A stretch of DNA of 64,000 nt from Cephalotus follicularis (taxonomy: Eukaryota; Streptophyta; Magnoliopsida; Oxalidales; Cephalotaceae), in NCBI GenBank assembly GCA_001972305.1, contig BDDD01001379.1, forward strand, positions 166,211 to 230,210, in the 5' to 3' direction. This document shows, one piece after another, positions 32,789 through 44,654 of the stretch. Within the stretch, counting starts at the first letter, position 1. Each line of letters opens with the position of its first letter. The notes under the pieces are model-generated. The model worked only from the letters and a program-made list of their open reading frames with translations. It made no database searches and had not been told where the DNA came from. A program made the position numbers and the translations under genes.

Positions 32789-32972
32789 ACTTCCCAGGAG
32801 GTCACCCATCCTGGTTTTGCCCTGAGCACAGCACGCTTAACTTTGGAGTTTTCACTAACTCCTCAGTCAATCCATAAAAAGGTGTCTCATATGATTAGGT
32901 TCTAGGATCATTTCTTATATAACACAGCCATACTACTCCCCCATTTCGATGGATCCGGTTCATTCCTGTCAC
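32789..32972 (-). other. 5S-rRNA-like sequence, broken
   Basis: CACTTCCCAGGAGGTCACCCATCC and AGCACGCTTAACTTTGGAGTT (32789-32850) match the reverse complement of the 3' half of plant 5S rRNA, including the C-box region GGATGGGTGACC. GATGGATCCGGTTCATT (32949-32965) matches its central part, displaced by ~100 bases. This is a decayed 5S-derived insert, not a gene. Confidence 0.65.
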
Positions 32973-33204
32973 AAGTGCAGCTTCATCTCATTGTGAGCAC
33001 TTTCCTTTAGGATGGCATTGAGAGCTCTTTCCTCAGGATGGCTTCATCACATGGAGAGCTCTGTCTCCTTGCCCACTATGTAATGGGGTGTCTCATAAAA
33101 TATCTGGCCACTTTAAACCTTTGCATGACACTTGTCCTTAAATTAATGATTTTAACTCACAAAAGGACAAAAAAGTCAGACTTTGGCAACTAGTCTGCAG
33201 CTCA

Positions 33205-33540
33205 AAGCGTCGGCGCTTCACTTCCAAGCGTCGCCGCTTAAGGGCTTGTTCTGAGTTCTTCAACTTCCTCCTCGACTAAAGCGTTGACGCTTTCCTACAA
33301 AGCGTCGCCCCTTTAATTCTCATCTAGGTCAACCTCAATGTTTGACTTCAAAGCATCGAAGCTTACATTTAGGGCGTCGTCGGTTGCACCAAGCGTCTCC
33401 GCTTTCATCCAAGCATCGTCGGTTAGAGGAATTTGTCCAAATTGAACACTCACTGGTTTTAACTGGCGTCAGAAGGTGTCTAAGCGTCGCTGGTTGATGT
33501 CCAAAGCGTCGCCGCTTAACCGCACACTGTCGGCGCTTTA
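33205..33540. repeat. GTCGAC palindrome cluster in L
   Basis: AAGCGTCGGCGCTT, AAGCGTCGCCGCTTAAG, AAGCGTTGACGCTTT, AAGCATCGAAGCTT, GGCGTCGTCGG, AAGCGTCTCCGCTTT and CTGTCGGCGCTTT. Centres are often GTCGCC/GTCGGC rather than GTCGAC. Confidence 0.82.
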
Positions 33541-33657
33541 GCCCCCGAACCCCCCTAGCGTTAGGGTCATATCACGACTCCCTTGAAATATTTGCCAATC
33601 TCAACAATGGCAACCATATTTCCATATAACTTTAACAAAATTTTTCCAATCATTACA

Positions 33658-34629
33658 TGTATGGAACGTTTTAAGGATCTTTTCTTAGAGTGTCCTCATC
33701 ATGGTTTAAATACTTGGTATTTATGCCAAATCATTTACGAAGGCATCGACTACCAAACCAAGAAATTGGTCGAATCTATATGTCCTGATGGGTTTACCTC
33801 GTTCATTGATGAAAACGAGGCTTGGAATTTCCTTTTAGATTTGGGTGAGCGACCTAGGGAGTGGGAGTCCACTCAAGTTTTCGAGAGAGTGTTGCCAAGT
33901 AAAGGATATGTTATAGAAGGAGTGGTTACTAAAGAGGCACAATTAGAAAGCCGCCTCATGAGATTAGAATCTCTAGTTAGGGATTCCACACAAGTAAATC
34001 ACATCGATAAGAACACCTATATGTGTTCTTGGTGCCAATCACCAAATCATGTTTTTGAAGAATGCCAAATTTATATTGACAATCAATACTCTCCTGAGAA
34101 TGTGTCGGCTATGAATCAATACAACCCGTATAGTAACACTTACAATCCGGGTTGGCGAAATCATCCAAACTCCTCATGGAGTCAAGGGCAAAATATGAGA
34201 GGACCCACAAATTTCTCGGGTCCAAATCAAAATTTTTCTGGGCAACCTTTGAGCTTTCCTAGTCAGTCTGCACCACAGCAGACCTTTCCAAGGTTTCCCC
34301 CAAATTCAAATAATGTCAGATCATCCTTCCCTCCACAAAATCACTTCCAAAATCAACAAACACCAGGTTTGTTGAATCAAAGGGACGATACATCTACGAT
34401 TTCATCGTTAGAAAATAGCGTGGAGCTTCTCCTGAGCACTATGATGACTAGTCATCATAACATGGAAAAACAAATTTCACAACTAGCATCCGCTCTACAC
34501 GAAAGAGAGAAAGGAAAAATGCCCTCCCAACCTGACCCGAATCCTAGGACGGCCGTAAACCATTCAGCTCACACACAACAATCATCAAATCCGCAAATTT
34601 CAGCTTCCTCCTCAGGTCCATTGAAATAA
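33658..34629 (+). pseudogene. Element G gag, 5' part missing
   Basis: CMERFKDLFLECPHHGLNTWYLCQIIYEGIDYQ starts in the middle of the gag domain; the codons 33583-33657 of the open frame are LTR sequence of L. Knuckle CSWCQSPNHVFEEC is near residue 148 of the open frame. A Pro/Gln/Asn-rich tail and a coiled region NSVELLLSTMMTSHHNMEKQISQLASAL follow. TAA at 34627-34629 ends it; the next frame carries on the same protein. Confidence 0.87.
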
Positions 34630-35337
34630 GTTTTTTCCCTAATGAGTGGAAATGAATACCATCCAGCGGATCAAACTGAAAATGTGAGCGAGCAAATGGA
34701 AGATTCCTTAGCGCAAGAAAAAGAACCGTTGGTTGACTCCATTGTACAACCGATAGGTTCAAATGCGCAAGATGAATCGAGGAAGGAGAAGGAGGACACA
34801 AAGAAGAAACAACTAGTGGAGGTACCCGAACATTCATTCGATCCACCGGCTCCTTTTCCAAAAAGATTGCAAAATAAGAAAGCCCCTGCGATGGAAAAGA
34901 TCACCGAAACATTTAAGCAAGTCCAAATCAATATTCCATTGCTTGAAGCCATTGAACAGGTGCCCTCTTACGCAAAATTCCTTAAAGACTTATGCACTAA
35001 AAAGAGGATCCTTCAAACTCCCAAAAAGGCTTTCTTGGTAGCCAACATTAGTGCGATGTTCTCGCAACCCATGGTACAAAAATATAAAGATCCTGGCTGC
35101 CGGACAATCTCTTGTGTCATCGGCAACACTAGAATTGAACATGCTTTGCTCGATTTAGGAGCAAGTATGAATCTATTGCCATCATCGGTTTATGAAAAGC
35201 TTGGTTTACAAGAGTTACAACCGATGGCGATGACTTTGCAGTTAGCAGATAGGTCTGTAAAAGTACCGAGAGGGAAAATTGAGGATGTTTTGATAAAGGT
35301 TGGTGAGTTTTTTTTTCTATCGATTTTGTCATTTTAG
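34630..35337 (+). pseudogene. Element G gag tail and protease
   Basis: The open part is 34642-35337. Acidic Glu/Lys-rich tail, then KAPAMEKITETFKQVQINIPLLEAIEQVPSYAKFLKDLCTKKR and the protease HALLDLGASMNLLPSSVYEKLGL, TLQLADRSVKVPRGKIEDVLIKVGEF. A frameshift within a T-run at 35308-35317 ends the frame. The Gln at EQVPSY is intact here but is a stop in D. Confidence 0.88.
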
Positions 35338-35869
35338 ATGCCCAACCTGTTGCGAATATGCATGATCAAATTTCAGTTATTCTCGGTAGACCTTTCCTTG
35401 CGACTAGCAATGCCTTGATCAATTTTTGCAATGGTCTGATGAAGCTGAGTTATGGAAATACGTCCGAGGATTTTAATGTATTTCACTTGGGTAAGCTTTC
35501 CTCTTATTTTGATGAAGTGAACACAATCCATGCATTTCCCGATTACATCGATACGCACTTTGATATTGATTTTGATGGAAATTTCATTGAATGCATGCGG
35601 GATTTAGAGGATGTCGATGGAGGTGATTTCTTTGATGTTTTAGTATGCAGCCATTAGAGCCTGTGGGCCTCTTGTCCACATCCTTACCTAAACCATCAAT
35701 CAAAGAGGCTTCGAAACTTGAACTCAAAGAATTTCCCTCTACATTGAAATACTCATTTTTACATGAAAACCAAACTCTTCCTGTTATTCTTTCATCCGAT
35801 CTCACTCCAAGTCAGGAAGAGGAGGTTATTCTCCTACTTAAGTAAAATAAAGAGGCAATTGGTTAGACG
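35338..35869 (+). pseudogene. Element G protease C-terminus and linker to RT
   Basis: ISVILGRPFLATSNALINFCNGLMKLSYG (35358 on) is the Athila protease end, followed by an acidic linker. A second open piece at 35645-35845 contains KELKEFPSTLKYSFLHENQTLPVILSSDLTPSQEE-like sequence that normally precedes the RT. Two in-frame stops (about 35843 and 35864) separate it from the next segment. Confidence 0.8.
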
Positions 35870-36760
35870 ATGGCTGATATCAAGGGAATTAGCCCTTTAG
35901 TTTGCGAGCATCGCATAAATCTCATAGAAGGATCCAAACCTTCTAGAGAACCTCAGCGACGAGCGAATCCCTTGATGAAAGAAGCCATACAAAAAGAAAT
36001 TTTGAAGTGGCTAGACAATGGGATCATTTATCCAATTTCAGATAGTCATTGGGTAAGTCCAGTCCACGTTGTTCCCAAGAAATCTGGAGTGACGGTAGTG
36101 CAATCCTCCACTGATGACTTAATTCCTACTAAAATTCAAACTAGATGGACGGTATGCATTGACTACCGCGGTTGAATACAACCACTTGCAAGGACCACTT
36201 TCCCCTTCCATTTATCGATCAAATGCTAGATAGGTTGGCTGGTCATGAATATTATTTTTTTCTCGATGGGTACTCCAGATATAATCAGATTCGCATCGCC
36301 CCTAAAGATCAAAAGAAGACTACCTTCACATGCCCCTTTGGTACATTTGCCTATCGACACATGCCGTTTGGCCTCTGCAATGCCCCCGCGACTTTCCTAA
36401 GGTACATGATGAGTATTTTATTTGACACGGTGGAGGATTTTCTCAAAGTTTTTATGGATGTCTTCTCTGTTCATGGTTCCTCGTTTTTTGAATGTCTTTA
36501 TCACTTGAAATTAGTATTGGTTAGAAGTAGAGAGAAGAATTTGGTGCTAAATTAGGAGAAGTGTAATTTCATGGTGAAGAAGGGGATTGTTCTCGGACAT
36601 GTATTGTCAAAAGAGGGAATCCAAGTTCATAAGGCTAAAATAGAAGTCATCAAACAATTACCTCCACCTACAAATATAAAAGACATCCGAGCATTCCTCG
36701 GACATGCTGGTTTTTATCGTAGGTTCATAAAAGATTTTAGCAAGGTGGCTCGACCCTTGA
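35870..36760 (+). pseudogene. Element G reverse transcriptase with a mutated catalytic motif
   Basis: MADIKGISPLVCEHRINLIEGSKP and NGIIYPISDSHWVSPVHVVPKKSGVT lead in. A shift at 36175 leads to [31 protein letters not shown] and MPFGLCNAPATF. The catalytic motif reads VFMDVFSVHG where Athila relatives have FMDD, so the second Asp is lost. After a TAG at about 36553, VLGHVLSKEGIQVHKAKIE and AFLGHAGFYRRFIKDFSKVARPL form the connection, cut by H at 36760. Confidence 0.88.
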
Positions 36761-37665
36761 TGTCGCACCCCGTTTTCACTTAGCACAAGTGGTTAAACAG
36801 TTTAATCCAGTATTAATCCAAAATATACAAAAATTTAAACCTTGCGGAAGCATTCAATATACTGGATCGAATAAGGTGTTCGCATGCAGCCCATACTACA
36901 TGCATACAAAGTACAATACAAGTTATATAATACTTATCGGAATGTAAATATAACATAACAGAGTATGACATTATTAAAGTACAACATTACAACCTTAAAA
37001 TAAAGAAGCCTCCAAGTCTAGCTTCAGCCGCTCGTCTCCACCTCGCCACGTAAATCTAAAATAGTAGGTATTAGCCTTTGTCCTCACTCGGCTAAGTAGG
37101 AAAATGGCATGATAACGAATATATGTATGCAATCATGCATGATAGTTTATATCTTTTAAAACCGTAGTATATATAATTCAATATATATAAGCACTCATGC
37201 CAAGTGGCTACAATCACTCAGTCATCAAAAATACCGAACATGGGTACAATCAATCACTCCACTGGGTGTCACATGTCGCTAACTCCTAGCACCGACTGCA
37301 CAACACCTAACTACCACCATGCACTCCGATGATGATAGAAAAGGTAAACACTTCTACCGGTGATTCACGGGCAGCACTCACAATCTGCATTGCAGATAGG
37401 TTGGTGTATAAGCTCTAGCCATCTCCTGGCACCTACGCTCACCGCCGTAGTCAGTGACACACTTCGATCACTAGACCATCGACATCACTTCAATCACAAT
37501 CAATTCACTCAAAATTACATATATAATGTAATTTAACAATAAATACTCTTTGGTAGAGAAAACGGTAAAACACTTTTCAGCTCAATGGCATAAAAACACT
37601 TATCACTTGTTATCATCATCAGAGAAACCACTTAAACACTTTAAACACTTTGTCACTTGCCCCTT
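36761..37665 (-). repeat. 3' LTR of H, piece 1
   Basis: TGTCGCACCCCGTTTTCACTTAGCACAAG starts it and matches the 5' LTR at 53244. The hairpin TTAGCC/GGCTAA is at 37071-37095. It is cut by I after CCCTT (37661-37665). Confidence 0.9.
37071..37095 (-). other. Conserved LTR hairpin in H
   Basis: TTAGCC, 13 bases, GGCTAA; sense loop GAGTGAGGACAAA. Confidence 0.67.
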
Positions 37666-38058
37666 TGTCACACCCCGCTTGCATTAACAACATAAAACAT
37701 GGCAATTTAACAAATATCCAGCTTATACAGAGAGCGATAAAACTTAAAACTTTGATTAAACATCAAACTTCGCGGAAGCATTTAACTATAAGCTGAAAAC
37801 AAACAGAACTATGCGTCCCATACCACATGATTCCCACAACATCCACAGTAAAGCATTGTTAAAAAACCCACAAACGGAGCGTGATCCAAAAGTTGTACAT
37901 CAACAACAGTAAAACATTAGTACAAAACCGAAGTACAACATGTTTTAACACACTGCTTTACAACACACTTTGAACATAAAAACTCCGTCACTTCACTTTC
38001 TAATACAACCATGCCCGACGATATCCAAAACTCAACATAAATCTGCAACAGTAGGGGG

Positions 38059-38083
38059 TTAGCCTTTGTCCTCACTCGGCCAA
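38059..38083 (-). other. Conserved LTR hairpin in I 3' LTR (wobble variant)
   Basis: The sense strand reads TTGGCC, GAGTGAGGACAAA, GGCTAA: the stem closes in RNA with one G-U pair. The 5' LTR copy is 45064-45088. Confidence 0.65.
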
Positions 38084-38849
38084 AGTCATAAAAGCAACTT
38101 AAGATAAAAACAAAACCAAAGTATGAAAGCAACATGATGCAGTACATACTATATCTCGATGCATATACATATATAGATATACATATGCCAAACCACGTTG
38201 TCCCAATAATCACGGTATCACAATATCACAGTTCGCATTTCACGGTTCACAATCACGTCCCAAAAGGACTACACAAATCTCGATGGGTACGAAGAGCGTC
38301 GCCAACTCCTGGCCCCAACGTCGTACATCCCGTCATCGGCCCCGACTCCGGACGACAGAAAGCAGGTCACGATGCAGTGAGTCACCCAGCCAACTTCTGG
38401 CCCCTGAGTCAACCCGACCACTAGTCATCGCTGGCATCTCCGCCACGCAACTAGTACGATCACAATCACAATCACAAACAGAATTCACAGTCAAGCTCAA
38501 TCATAATCACAGTCATCTCAATGCTCAAAACAGTTTTCCAAGTAAATTATAAAACAATACTTGAAAACAAACTCATTTTCACGATGTCACGGTTCTCGGT
38601 TCACAATATCACAAAGCTCAATTCACGGTGTTTTGAAAGTCATTTTCATGGTTCGAAAATATATATTTTCTCAAAACATACATTTTCGTGTAAAGTAGTG
38701 ATCTATATAAATCAACAATGCACTTCCAGAAAGATGGTATAACAATTCACAATCAGTAATCACAATGTTTAAAACAGTTCATAAAGCTTCACCAAGCAAA
38801 TTATCACAATACACGATGCATAGACACGTTCACAAGGCAAAACAGGCCC

Positions 38850-39125
38850 TAACAGTCAGCTGTCTCTCACTGACAGTCGGATGTTCCCCTTAAACAGTCA
38901 GCTGCCCAACACTGGCAGTCGGCTACCCACACTAGACAGTCGGCTGTCACCCTTGACAGTCGGCTGCCCACCCACAACAGTCGGCTGCCGTCCTACAACA
39001 GTCGACTACACAAGCCTTCGCAGGCACCTCCCAGAAACACACATGGGCAGTCGACTGGCCTCCCAAGCACAGTCGGCTGGACCCATTAAACAGTCGACTG
39101 CCCAACCCAGACAGTCGGCTGGATT
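38850..39125. repeat. CAGTCGGCTG palindrome cluster, I 3' LTR downstream side
   Basis: About ten sites such as CAGTCAGCTGTC, CAGTCGGCTGTC, CAGTCGGCTGCC, CAGTCGACTAC, GGCAGTCGACTGG and CAGTCGGCTGG occur at ~20-30 base spacing. The equivalent in the 5' LTR is 45855-46085. Confidence 0.87.
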
Positions 39126-39629
39126 CTGCAGAAAATGCAGAAAACAGCAGCTACATCCCAACACAGGACAAGGATACCACAACACATTCCAGGCTCAAAA
39201 CACGACATAAACATGCATTGCATTTTATGAAAAACATTAACAGTTGAACTTAAGCACAAAAATGACTTCCCCCCTACCTTAGAACTCCAAGTTAGGAGCT
39301 GCAATCCACCTCTTTAAGTCCAAATCCGAGGCTTTTGCACTCCCCAACTCGTTTAGCAACTCCAACAGATTCGGTTCTTCCCATTGTCCAAGCTTCCAAG
39401 TCCACGGTTCAACACAAAACTCCTTGGATCAACAACACACACATTTTCCTCTCTTTTCTTCACTCTTTCAAACACTCTTTGAACCCTCTGAAGAAGATGA
39501 AGATTGAAGGAGAAACTTGTGTCTTTTATGGACAAAACCCGGCCCCCTCTCTTCTGCTGCCCATATAAAAACCAAACTCACCCACTTTTGTCACACCAGG
39601 CCTGACAGCACGTGTGCTGTCTGGCGCCT

Positions 39630-39765
39630 CGCAGTCCACTGCCTCGACTTGGCAGTCGGCTGTCTCTGCCGACACACGCCCAGCCGGCTGTTTCCTCAGA
39701 GCAGCTGGCTGGTTCCTTCACCAAGGGAGCCCAGTCGGCTGCCTCCCTATGGCATTCGGCTGCCC
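39630..39765. repeat. CAGTCGGCTG palindrome cluster, I 3' LTR upstream side
   Basis: GCAGTCCACTGCC, GGCAGTCGGCTGTC, CAGCCGGCTGTTTCC, CAGCTGGCTGG, CAGTCGGCTGCC. The 5' LTR copy is 46620-46755. Confidence 0.85.
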
Positions 39766-39905
39766 CCTGTTTCAAAACACACCAACACACTTTTCTTGCA
39801 ACTTTTCAACACACAAAAGAGGAAAAACACGATTCTCGTTAACTCAAGGTGTAAATTACATTGAAAATGCAACATTACACTTTAACGAAAACCCCGGGCG
39901 TTACA

Positions 39906-39920
39906 TCCACCCCTCATTCA
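39906..39920 (-). other. Polypurine tract of I
   Basis: TCCACCCCTCATTCA next to the LTR reads as a purine-rich TGAATGAGGGGTGGA in the sense direction. Confidence 0.8.
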
Positions 39921-39950
39921 AGGAATTTCGTCCATGAAATAAAGGGGGTA

Positions 39951-41064
39951 CTAGAACAAGTGAGAGTAACGCTCCCTCATCTCCTCTTCACGTTCCCAAG
40001 TTGATTCTTCAGCACGGTGAAACTGCCGCGGAACCTTCACCATAGGGATGGTTCGGTTCCTCAGCACTTGCGTCTTCCAATCCAGGATTCGCACAGGTAA
40101 CTCCTCGCAAGATAGGTGATCTCGCACAGGAACTGAAGTAAAATCTAGAACATGCAAAGGATCTCGGATATATCCCCTCAACATGGATACATGAAAGACG
40201 TCATGCACACCTGACAGTGCAAGAGGTAAAGCAAGCTGGTAAGACACCTCCCCAACCCTCTCCAAAACCTCAAAAGGACCGATGTAGCATGGAGCTAACT
40301 TGCCCTTTTCCCCAAACCTCTGAACGCCTTTCCACGGTGAAACCTTCAGGAACACGTGATCACCAACGTTGAAGGTTAAAGGTCTTCTCTTGACACTGTC
40401 AACATGACTTTTCTGCCAGCTCTGAGCAGCAAGCAGTTTCTCCTTTATAAACTTGACTTTCTCAGAAGTCTCCTCCACCAAGTCTGAGCCCAACAAAGGT
40501 TGCTCGCCAACCACGTCCCGAAACATAGGGGACCTACACTTCCTCCCATACAGAGCCTCAAACGGTGCCATGCCAATACTGGAATGATAGCTGTTATTAT
40601 ACGAAAACTCTATCAAGGGAATATGGTCCTCCCAAGTACCAGCAAAGTCAACAACACAAGCTCGGAGCATATCCTCCAGGGTCTGCATAGTACGCTCTGA
40701 CTGGCCATCCGTCTGTGGGTGAAAAGCTGTGCTCAGGTTCAGCTTCATCCCAAACGCTGTCTGAAACCTCTTCCAAAAGTTGGAAGTGAAGATCGAGTCT
40801 CTGTCACAGACTATACTCACAGGAACACCGTGTAGTCTCACTATCTCCTTTACATACAACCGAGCCAACTTGCTCGCAGAGTCAGAAACATGAGTAGGCA
40901 AAAAGTGAGCTGACTTCATGAGTCGATCCACTAGAACCCACACTGCATTATGGCGGTTTTGAGTCAAAGGAAAAACCGAAAGAAAATCCATCGTCACATG
41001 CTCCCACTTCCACTCTGGAATCGGTAGGGGCTGTAACAACCCTGCTGGCCTCTGATGCTCGACC
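39951..41064 (-). pseudogene. Element I integrase core, C-terminal domain and chromodomain
   Basis: The open frame 39951-41039 has [41 protein letters not shown], and the Glu of DGQSERTMQTLEDML, so the DDE acids are present. GPY/F-like APCYIGPFEVLERVGEVSYQLALP follows, then SMLRGYIRDPLHVLDF and a chromodomain-like NRTIPMVKVPRQFHRAEESTWEREEEMRERYSHLF. It is one frame off from the RT/RNase H because of a one-base change near 41095. Confidence 0.92.
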
Positions 41065-42678
41065 TTAACTACTTGGCAAGTATAACACTTCGCGACATAG
41101 TCTGGTGATCTCCCTCTTCATGCCGGACCACCAGTAGTTCCTTTTCAGATCTTGGTACATTTTAGTGCTACCAGGATGTATACTGTACTGAGACTTATGT
41201 GCTGCAAACAATAACTCACTCCTTATCCAAGCATCATTAGGAACGCACACTCGTCCCTTAAACCTCAGAACACCATCCGTATGCAACTGAAACTCAGACT
41301 CTGGACCCAGATTCTCTCGAATCTCAAGCAACTCAGGATCACGCAGCTGTGCATCCTTTATGTGGTCCAGTAGCGCTGGCTGTGCACGAACACTTGCAAC
41401 AAGGATCCCCGGTGCCCTACAAAAAGGCGACCATTTCTGGAAGTCCTCTAACAACTTCCACTGAGACACCACAGCGTTGGCAACCATGGCTTTACGGCTT
41501 AGGGCATCCGCGACAACGTTAGCCTTCCCTAGATGGTACTGAATACTGCAGTCGTAGTCATTAAAGAACTCAACCCAACAACGCTGCCTCATATTCAGAT
41601 CATCCTGACTGAACAAGTACTTCAGGCTCTTGTGATTGGTATAGATCTCAAACTGTGCTCCATATAGGTAATGCCTCCATTTCTGAAGAGCAAAAACGAT
41701 AGCTGCCAGCTCGAGATCATGAGTCGGATAGTTCTCCTCGTAAGGCTTCAGCTTCCGCGAAGCATAAGCGATCACCCTGCCTCGTTGCATCAACACGCAA
41801 CCCAGGCCCTTGCCCGAAGCATCAATGTACACTGTAAAGCCCTCATTACCCTCAGGTAATGCCAAAATAGGAGCAGAGATCAGCTGATCCTTCAGATCAC
41901 AGAAACTGGTTTCACAGTCATCATCCCAAACAAACAAGGTCTTCTTCTGAGTCAGCCTTGTCAAAGGTACAGCTATCCTTGAGAAGTTCTGGATGAACCT
42001 CCGGTAATATCCCGCCAAGCCAAGGAAACTACGTACCTCTGTCACATTTTTCGGACGTGGCCAATCTCGTACTACCTCAGTCTTCGACGGATCCACCGCC
42101 AAACCTTCTCCAGACACGATATGACCCAGGAAGATCACATGGTCAAGCCAGAACTCACACTTGCCAAACTTAGCATACAACTTACGCTCTCGGAGAGTCT
42201 GTAAAACTGACCTCAGATGATAGACGTGCTCTTCCTCACTCTTTGAGAACACCAGTATATCATCTATAAACACCACCACAAACTGATCCAGATACGGTCG
42301 GGACACGTCGTTCATCAGGGACATGAAGGCTGCTGGTGCGTTGCTGACACCAAACGGCATTACCAAGAACTCATAGTGACCATACCTCGTTCGGAAAGCA
42401 GTCTTCTCTACATCTCCTTCCTTCACCCTCAGCTGGTGATAACCCGACTTCAGATCGAGTTTGGAAAACACTCTCGACCCTTGCAGCTGGTCAAACAAAT
42501 CCTCGATATGTGGAAGAGGATATTTGTTCTTGATAGTCACCTTGTTAAACATCCTGTAGTCGATACAAAGCCTCATCGACCCATCCTTCTTCTTCACAAA
42601 GAGCACTAGCGCACCCCACGGAGAAACACTGGGTCGCACAAAACCCTTATCTATTAAGTCTTGCAAATGTAGCTTCAA
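41065..42678 (-). pseudogene. Element I reverse transcriptase, RNase H and integrase zinc finger, open over 537 codons
   Basis: RT motifs: [53 protein letters not shown], catalytic [14 protein letters not shown]. Connection [29 protein letters not shown] has the Gln that is a stop in C and E. RNase [48 protein letters not shown] (a D-to-N change in TDHKSL). The H2C2 finger starts [20 protein letters not shown], then the frame shifts. Confidence 0.93.
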
Positions 42679-43137
42679 CTCTCACAACTCCACAGGAGCC
42701 ATACGATAAGGCGCCTTAGAAATAGGAGCCGTACCCGGTGCCAGATCGATTACAAACTCCATACTCCTCTTCGGTGGTAAGGACACTAGATCTAGAGGAA
42801 ACACATATGGAAACTCACTTACAACAGGAACCTCCTCCAGACTCTTGCCTTTCTCTTTCCTTTTATCAACCACATGCGCAAGGAACCCTTCGCACCCCTT
42901 TTCCAGATACCTCGATGCACGAATAAAAGATATAATCGCCATCGAGAACCCTCGGTCTCCCTGGAACTAGAAGGTAGTCCCATCAGGTAAGCAAAGATCC
43001 ACCACCTTGTTGTAACAGTCCAGCTTTGCACGGTAGGCTGACAACCAGTCCATACCCAAGATAACATCAAAGTCATAAAGGGGTAGCACGATCAAGTCTG
43101 CACACAACAAAACACCTGCAACAGAAAGCTCACAACC
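42679..43137 (-). pseudogene. Element I protease C-terminal half and linker
   Basis: The same frame as neighbouring pieces, with stops where relatives have Arg or Gln. [27 protein letters not shown] is readable across 43000-43100. The open part 42682-42942 covers [22 protein letters not shown] and [42 protein letters not shown]. It ends at TGA where C has Arg. Confidence 0.83.
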
Positions 43138-43668
43138 TCAGTACATCGAGTCTGCAGACAAAGAACCTCCAGAAGGTGTACTCACATCAAGAACAAAAGG
43201 CATGCAAACAGGAGACACATCCAAACATGATGCAAAACGGGAAGCAACAAAAGAATGTGATGCTCCTGAATCCATCAAAGCTCTGGTAGAGAAACCATAA
43301 ACATACCCAGTACCTCCCACAATAGAAGTAGACTCTGGAACCTCTGTCTGGGTGAGAACAAAAACTCTACCTTTCACTATGCCTTTGCTGGTATCTCTTC
43401 GCTGTGACGGTCCTGCTGCAGAAGCACTACCACTAGTTGGCCCAGTGGGTACTGCCGCCCTTCCTCTCGGGCAATCCTTCACGGAATGCCCCGCTGTGCC
43501 ACACCTCAAACACAACCCTTTCTTTTCCCAACAGTCTTTCTGTTGGTGACCTACACGACCACAGTGAAAGCAAACCCCAGTCCTCGCATCACCCCCCTGA
43601 CTAGGAGCACCCTGTGAAGCTGTCTGTTGAGACCTATTCATCGGGGACTTCGACGGGGAACCACTGCC
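43138..43668 (-). pseudogene. Element I nucleocapsid knuckles and protease active site
   Basis: The open part is 43138-43641. Knuckles are CFHCGRVGHQQKDC and CLRCGTAGHSVKDC. The conserved [27 protein letters not shown] leads into protease [15 protein letters not shown]. The frame ends at a TGA after SMY (Arg in relatives). A TAG near 43670 (Gln) separates it from gag. Confidence 0.88.
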
Positions 43669-44559
43669 CTACCACTTTGACGATGTTGGTCTCGACTGAT
43701 TCTGTGTCTGCCTGCTCTGCTGTGCTCGGGCTCTCTCGGCCATGTCCTCATTCAACACACTCTCCAACAACCTTGCTTTCTGGGTAACCTCCACAAAGGT
43801 ACCAAGCTCCATCACTCTGATCCAAGACAGAAGGTTCGGTCGCAAGCCCTTCAGGAACCTCCGAACCTCCTTTTCCTCATCTGCCACCAAGTAAGCTGAG
43901 TGTCTGGCAAGCTCCACAAACCTGGCCTGGTACTCGGCCACAGTCATCTCCCCCTGACGTAGCTCCAATAACTCTGTCTCTCTCCGCTCACGCTCTATGC
44001 GTGGCACATACGCTGCCAGAAACTCCTCCTGGAACCCCTCTCAGGTGCCAACAACTCTGGTATCCTCCCATTTAGCTTTGACCATCTCCCACCAGTGAGT
44101 GGCCTCTCCCCACAAATGGTACACAACAAACCTCAGTTTCTGCCTGTCAGTACACTCCATTACCTCAAAGATCTTCTCAAGATCCTGCAACCACCTCTCA
44201 GCGGTGGTAGCATCCAACTCTCCCCTAAAACTGGGTGGATTCTATCTCATGAACCTCTCAAGGTTTCTGCCAAACCGGCTACCATCATCATGTACACCCT
44301 GAGCATGAGCCATCGGCTGAGGCTGAGCTTGGACATATAACCTCCGCATCTCCTCCATGTTTGCTGCATTAGCGGCCATCTGTTGCTGGTTAGCGGCTAT
44401 CTGCTGCTGGATGTAGTCAATGATGCGGTCCATCAGATCCCTCATATTATGTGTCGCCCCCTGTGGAACATCATTCATTGGTTGTCCCCCAAGATTCACA
44501 TCCTCGGGAACATCCTCATTCACGGTCCTACGCCTTCCGCGCCTTCTCTGACCGTCCAT
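43669..44559 (-). pseudogene. Element I gag
   Basis: The ATG at 44559 gives MDGQRRRGRRRTVNEDV, about 100 bases from the primer site. A helical QQQIAANQQQMAANAANMEEMRRLY segment precedes the gag domain. A TAG at about 44242 (Gln in FMRQNPP) and a TGA near 44040 (Trp in WEGFQ) interrupt it. The last part, 43669-44007, is open with [34 protein letters not shown]. Confidence 0.9.
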
Positions 44560-44654
44560 CTTGTTCCTATAAGAAAGTTGTCATTAGTCATCTTGAGGAA
44601 ACATGTTATTTGCCAAGGATAGTATCCAAGCTAAGCATATAAAAATGGATATAT

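Larger units (their letters stand above)
32687..33657. mobile_element. Element L: right end of a B-related LTR, interrupted by A
   Basis: The last ~500 bases match the right end of B (ACTCACAAAANGNCNAAAAAGTCAGA, palindromes, CCCCC.AGCGT.AGGGTCATA, AATATTTGCCAAT, TCATTACA). It ends at 33657 against gag-coding sequence of G. The left part lies before the window because A sits inside L. Orientation is inferred as minus from the likeness to B. It contains an antisense 5S-rRNA-like block not present in B. Confidence 0.72.
33658..36760 (+). mobile_element. Element G: Athila-like gypsy, visible from mid-gag to RT connection
   Basis: Gag begins abruptly at 33658, where L was inserted, and pol is cut at 36760 by H. 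The order gag, protease, RT and the sequence [37 protein letters not shown] fit the Athila group. The rest should lie outside both ends of the window. Its gag closely matches D from TGTATGGAACG on. Confidence 0.88.
37666..39905 (-). repeat. 3' LTR of I
   Basis: TGTCACACCCCGCTTGC to CCCCGGGCGTTACA. A sense-strand TATA-like TTTTATATGG is at 39561-39570, with palindrome clusters on both sides (38850-39125 downstream, 39630-39765 upstream). Confidence 0.94.

Noticed and set aside
32789-32972. A functional 5S rRNA gene
   Set aside because: The match is split by ~100 bases, lacks the 5' third, and sits in an LTR.
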